Shown in pieces: positions 40,812 through 47,919 of a stretch of DNA of 64,000 nucleotides (within the stretch, counting starts at the first letter, position 1; every line of letters starts with the position of its first letter). The position numbers and the translations under genes are program-made. Location of the stretch: assembly GCA_963712065.1 (NCBI GenBank), contig CAVQGM010000001.1, positions 1,488,001 to 1,552,000 of the forward strand, in the 5' to 3' direction. The DNA comes from CAVQGM01 sp963712065 (GTDB lineage Bacteria; Actinomycetota; Acidimicrobiia; Acidimicrobiales; Acidimicrobilacustridaceae). The notes below the pieces were generated by a model that was given only the letters and a program-made list of their open reading frames with translations, did no database searches and was not told the DNA's origin.

Positions 40812-41923
40812 TGACTGCACCCGTGTTCGGAAGCGTGCAGGAGACGATCGGCTACGTCATCGCCGTCCTCCTGCTCGTCGCCTTCGGCATCGCCGTCGCC
40901 GTCAACATGCGCAAGGGGCGCAAGGAGGTCGGCTCGGAGATCGAGCTGGCCGCCAACCGCAAGCCCTACTTCGACGACGAGACCCTCGAGACCAAGAAGC
41001 TCGACCGCACCCTCGCCCTCGGCCTCGTCACCCTCGGGGTGATCGCCGTGGCCCTGCCCCTCTACTGGCTCGCCGAACCCGGCCGACAGGAGGATGCGGT
41101 CGCCGGCTACCAGGAGGTCTTCGAAAAGCGCGGTGAGGAGCTCTACAACGTGGGCGCCCAGTGTGCCGCCTGCCACGGCCCGAAGGGCGTGGGTGGCGCG
41201 GCGAACTACACGATCACGGCGCCGAACGGCGACTTCGTGGCCCAGGTGAGCTGGCAGGCCCCCGCGCTCGACAACGTGCTCTACCGCTACTCGCGCGACG
41301 AGGTGAAGTTCATCCTCGAGTACGGCCGAGGCTTCTCACCGATGCCGGCCTGGGGCTCGCTCGGCGGCGGTCCGCTGACCGACCAGCAGCTCGACAACCT
41401 CATCGACTACCTGCAGAGCATCCAGCTCCCGGCGACCGAGGTGCGAGCCGCGGTCGACAAGGAGATCGAGGAGACCTGCGCCCCCGACGACGACGGCAAC
41501 TGCACGGTCGAGGGCGGCCGGTTCGAGACGCTCGGCGAGGCGATCTTCAACATGGGCCTGTACACCAAGTTCTCCGCCGGCTCCTACTCGTGCGGCCGCT
41601 GCCACACCAAGGGCTGGTCCTACGGCGAGCCGCAGGTGTCCGGTGGCGGCGCCTACGGCCCGAACCTCACCGGGGGGAGCGAGCTGCGGCAGTTCCCGAC
41701 GGCCGAGCAGCAGATCGACTACATCTCGGTCGGTTCGATCGCCGGCAAGAGCTACGGCGTCAGCGGGCTCTCGGGTGCCGGGATGATGCCCGGCTTCGGT
41801 GAGAACCCGAACGTGAACCCGGTGAGCAAGCCGGGTCCGCCGGTCCCGCCGATGAGCGCCGACCAGGTGATGTTGACCCCCGAGCAGATCGCGGCGGTCG
41901 TCGACTACGAGCGTGGCCTGTGA
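40811..41923 (+). CDS. membrane-bound diheme cytochrome c of the bc complex
   Basis: 370 aa. The N-terminal helix (IGYVIAVLLLVAFGIAVAVN) and a second helix (ALGLVTLGVIAVALPLYWLA) anchor two cytochrome c domains. The first has haem site CAACH near residue 117; the second has CGRCH near residue 260. Met-ligand candidates are FSPMPAWG and AGMMPGFG. Diheme cytochromes c joined to a bc complex replace a mobile cytochrome c1/c pair, as in actinobacterial QcrC. This gene lies after Rieske rather than before it. It shares 4 nt with the next gene (GTGA). Confidence 0.88.
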   Translation: MTAPVFGSVQETIGYVIAVLLLVAFGIAVAVNMRKGRKEVGSEIELAANRKPYFDDETLETKKLDRTLALGLVTLGVIAVALPLYWLAEPGRQEDAVAGYQEVFEKRGEELYNVGAQCAACHGPKGVGGAANYTITAPNGDFVAQVSWQAPALDNVLYRYSRDEVKFILEYGRGFSPMPAWGSLGGGPLTDQQLDNLIDYLQSIQLPATEVRAAVDKEIEETCAPDDDGNCTVEGGRFETLGEAIFNMGLYTKFSAGSYSCGRCHTKGWSYGEPQVSGGGAYGPNLTGGSELRQFPTAEQQIDYISVGSIAGKSYGVSGLSGAGMMPGFGENPNVNPVSKPGPPVPPMSADQVMLTPEQIAAVVDYERGL

Positions 41924-42897
41924 ACCTCCTCGCACTGACCCCCACCTTCGCCGGCATCGCCTGGGACCCGGGCATCCGGGGCATCCTGTCCGTGCTCGTC
42001 GGCGTGGTCGTGCTGTGCGGCTCCGTCTACCTGCTGCTCGGCACCAACGTCGGGGCGCGGCTCGGCCTGCTCGTCGCCTTGGCCGGTCTGGCCGGCTGGA
42101 TGGTCATCCTCACCCTGACCTGGTGGTTGTCCCCGCCGGCCATCGGCCCCCGCGGCACGAACAACTCGTGGAAGCCGGTCGAGATCTACGTGTCCGGGGC
42201 GGGTACCCAGCCGGTGACGGCCGAGCTCGAGAACCTCCCGTCGCCCGACGACATCGTCACCGCCGAGCAGATCCTCGCCGAGAACCCCGACGTCGCCGCC
42301 GACTTCCCCAACGGCGCGACCCTTTCCGACCTCGCCGCGTCGCACCCCGACGTGCTCGAGCTCTACGCGAGCCCCGACGCCCTCGGTGGGTGGGAGGTGG
42401 TGCCCGCATCGTCGGCCGGCGAGGCCCAGGCGGTGGCCGACACCGTCCTCATCGAAGAGGGCCTCTTCACCGCCCCCACCGACTACAAGAAGCTCTCCGT
42501 GTTCGACGTCGGCGGCAAGCCCGACCTCGACGACGAGTGCCCCGACGCCGAGGGTGGCGGGTTCTTCCCCGACGAGCCGCTGTGCCGGGCCTGGTTCAGG
42601 ATCCGCGACGCCGTGCAGCCACGGCACCCGACCCACTACGCCGTGGTCCAGGTCCAACAGGTCGTGCCCCAGGAGCCCAGGCCGGGCGAGGCGCCGCCGC
42701 TCCCCCAGGTCGACGAGAACGCCCCCGTGATCTCGGTCGTGCTGGTGCGCGACCTGGGGAACGTGCGGCTCATCCCGTTCCTCTACTTCGTGATCTCCCT
42801 CGCGCTGTTCATCTTCTTCGTGGTCGTCCTGCACTACCGGGACAAGACCCTGCGCAAGAACCTGGACGACGCCGAGGTGGCAGCCAAGGGGGCCTGA
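41920..42897 (+). CDS. hypothetical membrane protein bridging the bc and nuo genes
   Basis: Unrecognised 325-aa protein. Two N-terminal helices (ILSVLVGVVVLCGSVYLLLG; LGLLVALAGLAGWMVILTLT) lead to an external domain of about 200 residues, and a C-terminal helix (FLYFVISLALFIFFVVVLHY) ends with a basic tail. The outer domain has two Cys (DDECPDAEGG; EPLCRAWF) that may form a disulfide, and no haem motif. Its GTG start overlaps the diheme cytochrome stop, and nuoA begins 4 nt after its stop. It therefore sits between the two complexes in one transcription unit. It may be a bc subunit or a supercomplex factor; this is inference. Confidence 0.7.
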   Translation: MNLLALTPTFAGIAWDPGIRGILSVLVGVVVLCGSVYLLLGTNVGARLGLLVALAGLAGWMVILTLTWWLSPPAIGPRGTNNSWKPVEIYVSGAGTQPVTAELENLPSPDDIVTAEQILAENPDVAADFPNGATLSDLAASHPDVLELYASPDALGGWEVVPASSAGEAQAVADTVLIEEGLFTAPTDYKKLSVFDVGGKPDLDDECPDAEGGGFFPDEPLCRAWFRIRDAVQPRHPTHYAVVQVQQVVPQEPRPGEAPPLPQVDENAPVISVVLVRDLGNVRLIPFLYFVISLALFIFFVVVLHYRDKTLRKNLDDAEVAAKGA

Positions 42898-42901
42898 GGC
42901 C

Positions 42902-43384
42902 ATGGCGCAGTACCTGCCGATCTTCGCCCTGCTGGTGCTGACCGTGCTCTTCGGGGTGATCACCCGCATCGCCCAGCGGCTCCTGGTCCCCCCGAAGCCG
43001 AACCCGGCGAAGGACGCGCCCTACGAGTGCGGCATCGTGCCGAGCCGCGACACCCCCGAGCGCTTCCCCGTCACGTTCTTCCTCGTGGCGATGATCTTCA
43101 TCGTCTTCGACATCGAGATCATCTTCCTTTTCCCCTACGCCATCGTCTACGAGCGCCTCGGCGGGTTCGGCATCGCAGCCATCGTCATCTTCGTGGCCGC
43201 CGTCTTCGAGTCGTTCGTGTACCTGATCGGCAACGGCGCCCTCGACTGGGGCCCGGTCAAGCGCCTCCGGCAGTCCTCGGTCGTCACCCCGTCGCGCACC
43301 ACCACGTCCACCGTGCGCCGGGTCGGTCTCGAAGGTCGTGAGCCGGCCCTGACCGGCACCGCCGACCGCGGCGAGGCAGCCTGA
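42902..43384 (+). CDS. nuoA: NADH-quinone oxidoreductase subunit A
   Basis: A 160-aa membrane subunit of complex I with three helices. YECGIVPSRDTPERFPVTFF and LVAMIFIVFDIEIIFLFPYA are the hallmark loop-plus-helix (Cys and Asp/Glu conserved). The C-terminal 40 residues after the third helix are an extension beyond the usual 115-125 aa. It begins the 14-gene nuoA-N cluster but is only 4 nt from the preceding membrane-protein gene, with no room for a promoter. Confidence 0.93.
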   Translation: MAQYLPIFALLVLTVLFGVITRIAQRLLVPPKPNPAKDAPYECGIVPSRDTPERFPVTFFLVAMIFIVFDIEIIFLFPYAIVYERLGGFGIAAIVIFVAAVFESFVYLIGNGALDWGPVKRLRQSSVVTPSRTTTSTVRRVGLEGREPALTGTADRGEAA

Positions 43385-43385
43385 C

Positions 43386-43964
43386 ATGAGCGACGGCGGC
43401 TTCCGCGACAAGGGCTTCAACGGCCTCCAGCACAACTTCCTCACCGGCAAGCTCGAGGACTTCGTGCGCTGGTCCCGGGCCCGCAGCGTCATGCCGGCCA
43501 CGTTCGGCCTGGCGTGCTGCGCCATCGAGATGATGGCGGCGGGTGGTCCTCACTACGACCTGGCCCGCTACGGCATGGAGGTCTTCCGGGCCTCGCCCCG
43601 CCAAGCCGACCTCATGATCGTCGCCGGCCGGGTCAGCCAGAAGATGGCCCCGGTCCTCCGGCAGATCTACGACCAGATGATGGAACCCAAGTGGGTCATC
43701 TCCATGGGTGTGTGCGCCTCGAGCGGGGGGATGTTCAACAACTACGCGCTCGTCCAGGGCGTCGATCAAGTCGTGCCCGTCGACGTCTACGCCCCAGGGT
43801 GCCCGCCCACGCCGGAGACGCTGATGCACGCCATCCTCACCCTCCACGACAAGATCCTGACCGGCGAGCTGCTCGAGCGGCGCGACGCCGGACAGGGTCT
43901 CGGCCTGCGCATCGAGGAGGCACCGCCGTCGTCGACGGCTCCGGTGACCCTGGGACGAGCCTGA
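43386..43964 (+). CDS. nuoB: NADH-quinone oxidoreductase subunit B
   Basis: A 192-aa peripheral subunit carrying cluster N2, the last iron-sulfur centre before quinone. The ligands are the tandem Cys44-Cys45 (GLACCAIEMM), Cys110 (SMGVCASSGG) and Cys139 (YAPGCPP). FRASPRQADLMIVAGRVSQK is the conserved quinone-cavity loop. A 25-residue C-terminal tail after the core is variable. It follows nuoA by 1 nt. Confidence 0.96.
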   Translation: MSDGGFRDKGFNGLQHNFLTGKLEDFVRWSRARSVMPATFGLACCAIEMMAAGGPHYDLARYGMEVFRASPRQADLMIVAGRVSQKMAPVLRQIYDQMMEPKWVISMGVCASSGGMFNNYALVQGVDQVVPVDVYAPGCPPTPETLMHAILTLHDKILTGELLERRDAGQGLGLRIEEAPPSSTAPVTLGRA

Positions 43965-43965
43965 C

Positions 43966-44559
43966 GTGGCCGAGCGAACCGAGCAGGCGGCTGCTCCCGA
44001 CGAGGAGCACGACCCCGATGCCCGGCGCGAGCCGCCGCCCGAGGCCGCGTACGGGGTACCGCTCACCTGGTCCCGCGGCCAGCGGGTCCTGCACCCCTCC
44101 CGCGACGAGTACGTGCGGGTCGCCACGGCCCTGCGCGACGACTGCTACCTCATGTGCGTCGACCTCACCGCCGTCGACTACCTGGTGCACCCTGGCCGCG
44201 TCGACCTGCCCCTCGACGTGGCACCGGAGCGCTTCGAGGTGGTCGCCAACTTCTTGAGCCATCGTGACCGCGCCCGCATCCGCCTGCGGGTCCAGGTGCC
44301 CGAGGCCGATCCGGTCGTGCCCTCCCTCTGGGAGCTCTATCCCGGCACCGAGGCCCCCGAACGGGAGGTCTTCGACATGTTCGGCATCTCCTTCGACGGC
44401 CACCCCGACCCCAGCCGCATCCTGATGCCCGAGGACTGGATCGGGCATCCGCTGCGCAAGGATTGGAGCTCGGGCCGCATCCCGGTGCAGTTCAAGGCCG
44501 GTGACCGTCGCGCCGGCGACCCCTCGCCAGCCCCACCGCGAGACCTGGGGGTCCGATGA
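43966..44559 (+). CDS. nuoC: NADH-quinone oxidoreductase subunit C
   Basis: A 197-aa 30-kDa-type subunit. LMCVDLTAVDYLVHPGRVDL and FEVVANFLSHRDRARIRLRV form the core. The signature ERVFDMFGI is seen as EREVFDMFGISFDGHPDPSR, followed by ILMPEDWIGHPLRKDW. The N-terminal 45 residues are charged and variable. The GTG start follows nuoB by 1 nt, and the 3' end overlaps nuoD by 4 nt. Confidence 0.93.
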   Translation: MAERTEQAAAPDEEHDPDARREPPPEAAYGVPLTWSRGQRVLHPSRDEYVRVATALRDDCYLMCVDLTAVDYLVHPGRVDLPLDVAPERFEVVANFLSHRDRARIRLRVQVPEADPVVPSLWELYPGTEAPEREVFDMFGISFDGHPDPSRILMPEDWIGHPLRKDWSSGRIPVQFKAGDRRAGDPSPAPPRDLGVR

Positions 44560-45908
44560 CCACCACCGATCCGCGCGCCGCCGAGGTCGGCCTCCGTGAC
44601 GTGTCGCTCACCGCCGAGGGTGGCCAGGAGATGGCCCCTTCCGACGTGGCCGGCGCCGCCGAGCGGCTCAGAGAGCTGGGCGCCGTGCTGCGCCTGTCCG
44701 AGCAAGAGGCTTCGGCGCTGGCCGACCTCGATCGCGTGCCCGACGACGAGACCATGATCATCAACATGGGGCCCCAGCACCCGAGCACCCACGGCGTGCT
44801 CCGGCTGATGCTCGAGCTCCAGGGCGAGACGGTGCTGCGGTGCAAGCCGATCATCGGCTACCTCCACACGGGCATGGAGTGGACGGGGGAGGAGCTCACC
44901 TACCTGCAGGGCCCCACCAACGTCACCCGCATGGACTACGCCTCGCCGATGATCAACGAGCTGGTCTTCTCGATGTGCGTCGAGCAGCTGCTCGAGATCG
45001 AGGTACCGCCGCGTGCGGTGTGGATCCGCATGCTGATGTCGGAGCTCAACCGCATCGCCTCGCACCTGCTGTTCCTCGCCACCAACGGCATGGACATCGG
45101 CGCCGTGTCGATGATGCTCTACGGCTGGCGCGAGCGCGAGGAGGTCCTCCGCTTCCTGCAGAAGGTCACCGGCCTGCGGATGAACTTCAACTACATCCGC
45201 CCCGGCGGCGTCGCCGTCGACCTGCCGGCCGGCTGGCGCGACGACGTCACCGCCCTCATGGACATGCTCCCGCCGCGCCTCGAGGAGTACGACGTCCTCA
45301 TGACCGGCCAACCCATCTGGCGGGAGCGGCTCCAGGGCGTCGGGGCGATCAGCGCGGAGGAGGCCGTCGCCCTCGGGGCGACCGGCCCGATCCTGCGGTC
45401 CACCGGCTACGCCTGGGACCTTCGCCGCGACATGCCCTACCTCGCCTACGACGAGGTCGACTTCGACGTCATCGTCGGCACCTACGGTGACTGCTTCGAT
45501 CGCTACGCCATCCGCCTCAACGAGGTGCGCGAGTCGATCCGGATCGTCCGCCAGATCGTCGAGCGGATGCCGTCGGGCGACTACCGGATCCAGGACAAGA
45601 AGGTCACACCACCGCCCCGTGCCCGCATCGACGAGTCGATGGAGGCCCTGATCCACCACTTCAAGATCTTCACCGAGGGCTTCAAGGTCCCCGAGGGCGA
45701 GGCCTACGTGGCCGTCGAGTCACCCCGGGGCGAGATCGGCTGCTACATCGTGTCCGACGGCGGCCCCCACCCGTACCGGATGCACATCCGCGGCCCGAGC
45801 TTCTACAACCTGCAGACCCTCCCGCACATGATGCACGGCGGCCTGATCGCCGACGCCGTCGCCGTGATCTCCTCGGTCGACCCGATCATGGGAGAGGTCG
45901 ATCGCTGA
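44556..45908 (+). CDS. nuoD: NADH-quinone oxidoreductase subunit D
   Basis: A 450-aa 49-kDa subunit forming the quinone-binding cavity with NuoB. MIINMGPQHPSTHGVLRLML has the conserved quinone-site His. IGYLHTGMEWTGEELTYLQG and RIASHLLFLATNGMDIGAVS follow. GGVAVDLPAGW is the usual loop, and the C-terminal IDPIMGEVDR form appears as VDPIMGEVDR. About 60 extra residues precede the core. It is coupled to nuoC (ATGA) and nuoE (TGATG). Confidence 0.96.
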   Translation: MTTTDPRAAEVGLRDVSLTAEGGQEMAPSDVAGAAERLRELGAVLRLSEQEASALADLDRVPDDETMIINMGPQHPSTHGVLRLMLELQGETVLRCKPIIGYLHTGMEWTGEELTYLQGPTNVTRMDYASPMINELVFSMCVEQLLEIEVPPRAVWIRMLMSELNRIASHLLFLATNGMDIGAVSMMLYGWREREEVLRFLQKVTGLRMNFNYIRPGGVAVDLPAGWRDDVTALMDMLPPRLEEYDVLMTGQPIWRERLQGVGAISAEEAVALGATGPILRSTGYAWDLRRDMPYLAYDEVDFDVIVGTYGDCFDRYAIRLNEVRESIRIVRQIVERMPSGDYRIQDKKVTPPPRARIDESMEALIHHFKIFTEGFKVPEGEAYVAVESPRGEIGCYIVSDGGPHPYRMHIRGPSFYNLQTLPHMMHGGLIADAVAVISSVDPIMGEVDR

Positions 45909-46546
45909 TGGCGCGCCTCACCCCCGAGAACCTCGCCGCCGCCGAGGAGATCATCGCCAGGTACCCGGTGCCGAAGTCGGCGCTCATCCCCCTGCTCCAC
46001 CTCGCCCAGGCCCAGGACGGCCGCGTCACCGACGACGCCATGGAGCACATCGCCGAGCTGATCGGCTGCACCCCCGCCGAGGTCCTCGGCACCTGCAGCT
46101 TCTACGAGATGTTCAAGCTCGAACCGGTCGGCCGCTACCTGGTCAACGTGTGCACCAACATCTCCTGCCAGCTGCTCGGCGGTGAGGAGCTGCTGCACCA
46201 CGTCGAGCAGCGCCTGGGCGTCACGGCCGGTCAGACCACCCCCGACGGGTTGTTCACCGTCGAGGACGCCGAGTGCCTGGCGGCCTGCACCGAGGCGCCC
46301 TGCCTGCAGGTGAACTACCGCTACTTCCATCAGATCACCAACGAGGAGTTCGACACCCTCGTCGACGACCTCGCCGCGGGCACGCGCGACGACATCCCGC
46401 CGCACGGCACCCTCGGGCTGGTGCGCCAGCGCATCCCGGCCGAACGAGCCGCCGGCGCCGTTCGACCCGGTGACGCCGCCGAGCCGATCTGGATGGGGAT
46501 GCACGCCGACGCCACCGCCCCCGACGCGGAGGGACGGGCCGGATGA
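45908..46546 (+). CDS. nuoE: NADH-quinone oxidoreductase subunit E
   Basis: A 212-aa 24-kDa-type subunit binding [2Fe-2S] cluster N1a. Ligands are in VCTNISCQLLGGEELL (two Cys five apart) and AECLAACTEAPCLQVN. The helical N-terminal half (YPVPKSALIPLLHLAQAQDG) includes TCSFYEMFKLEPVGRY. The 45-residue C-terminal tail is beyond the conserved core. Together with NuoF and NuoG it forms the NADH-input module that the second cluster lacks. Confidence 0.94.
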   Translation: MARLTPENLAAAEEIIARYPVPKSALIPLLHLAQAQDGRVTDDAMEHIAELIGCTPAEVLGTCSFYEMFKLEPVGRYLVNVCTNISCQLLGGEELLHHVEQRLGVTAGQTTPDGLFTVEDAECLAACTEAPCLQVNYRYFHQITNEEFDTLVDDLAAGTRDDIPPHGTLGLVRQRIPAERAAGAVRPGDAAEPIWMGMHADATAPDAEGRAG

Positions 46547-47919
46547 CGGTCACCGACGCGCCGATGATCATCACCAGCCGGCTCGGGTACGACGACTCCC
46601 ACACGCTCGCCCGCTACGAGGCGACCGGCGGCTACCAGGCGCTCCGCAAGGCCCTCGCCTCGTCGTCGCCCGCGCAGGTGCACGAGGAGGTGAAGGCGGC
46701 GAGCCTCCTCGGTCGAGGCGGTGCCGGCTTCCCCGCCGGCGTGAAGTGGGGCTTCTGCCCTCCCGACGTGTGGCCGCGCTACCTCGTCGTGAACGGCGAC
46801 GAGAGCGAGCCCGGCACCTACAAGGACCGCATCCTCATGGAGCGGGACCCGCACCAGCTCATCGAGGGCGTCCTCCTCACCGCCTACGCCGTCGGGTGCG
46901 GCCAGGCCTTCTTGTACGTGCGCGGCGAGATGGCGCTGGCCCAGGAGCGCATCGCCCAGGCCCTGAACGACGCCTACGCGGCCGGCTACGTGGGCCGCAA
47001 CATCCTCGGCACCGACTTCTCGGTCGACGTCGTGCTCCACTTCGGCGCCGGCGCCTACATCGTGGGTGAGGAGACCGCCCTCATCGAGAGCCTCGAGGGC
47101 AACCGCGGCATGCCCCGCCTGAAGCCCCCGTTCTTCCCGGCGGCGAAGGGCCTCTACCTGCAGCCGACGATCGTCAACAACGTCGAGACGCTCTCGAACA
47201 TCCCGTGGATCGTCGCCAACGGGGGAGCCGCCTTCGCCGCCCTCGGCGCCGAGTCCTCCAAGGGGACCCGGATGTTCGCCGTCTCGGGTCACGTGAAGCG
47301 TCCCGGCGTGTACGAGGTCGAGTTCGGCGTCACCACGTTCCGCGACATCATCACCGCCCCGGTCTACGCCGGCGGCATCCGCGGCGACCGGGCCCTCAAG
47401 GCCTTCATCCCCGGCGGCGCGTCGGCGCCGTGGTTCTACGAGGAGCACCTCGACCTCCCGTTGGAGAAGGTGGCCGTCGACCAGGCCGGCTCGATGCTCG
47501 GCTCCGGCGCCATCGTCGTCATGGACGAGACCACCGACATGGTCAGGGCCTGCCTGCGGATCGTGCGCTTCTTCGCCCGCGAGTCCTGCGGCAAGTGCAC
47601 CCCGTGCCGTGAGGGCACCGGCTGGCTGGAGAAGATCCTCCGCCGCATCCTCGACGGCTACGGGCGCCCGAGCGACCTCGAGCTGCTCATGGACGTGAGC
47701 GACAACATCAGCCCCGGCATCGCCTGGCCGCCGAAGCAGACCACGATCTGCCCCCTCGGGCCCTCGGCCGTGTCACCCATCGCCTCGGCGATCCGGCGGT
47801 TCCGCCCCGAGTTCGAGGCCCACATCGCTCGTGGCATCCAGGCCCGCGCCGTGCCGACGGCAGCCGCCGCCCCGGCGGCGCGGACCGACGCCCGGACCCG
47901 CGGGAGCGCCGATGTCTGA
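46543..47919 (+). CDS. nuoF: NADH-quinone oxidoreductase subunit F
   Basis: 458 aa. The NADH- and FMN-binding 51-kDa subunit with cluster N3. LLGRGGAGFPAGVKWGFCP is the NADH loop. LVVNGDESEPGTYKDRIL and GAGAYIVGEETALIESLEG bind FMN. ESCGKCTPCREGTGWL with a later Cys in TTICPLGPSA ligates the [4Fe-4S] cluster. Length and motifs are normal. It overlaps nuoE by 4 nt and nuoG by 8 nt. Confidence 0.96.
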   Translation: MTVTDAPMIITSRLGYDDSHTLARYEATGGYQALRKALASSSPAQVHEEVKAASLLGRGGAGFPAGVKWGFCPPDVWPRYLVVNGDESEPGTYKDRILMERDPHQLIEGVLLTAYAVGCGQAFLYVRGEMALAQERIAQALNDAYAAGYVGRNILGTDFSVDVVLHFGAGAYIVGEETALIESLEGNRGMPRLKPPFFPAAKGLYLQPTIVNNVETLSNIPWIVANGGAAFAALGAESSKGTRMFAVSGHVKRPGVYEVEFGVTTFRDIITAPVYAGGIRGDRALKAFIPGGASAPWFYEEHLDLPLEKVAVDQAGSMLGSGAIVVMDETTDMVRACLRIVRFFARESCGKCTPCREGTGWLEKILRRILDGYGRPSDLELLMDVSDNISPGIAWPPKQTTICPLGPSAVSPIASAIRRFRPEFEAHIARGIQARAVPTAAAAPAARTDARTRGSADV

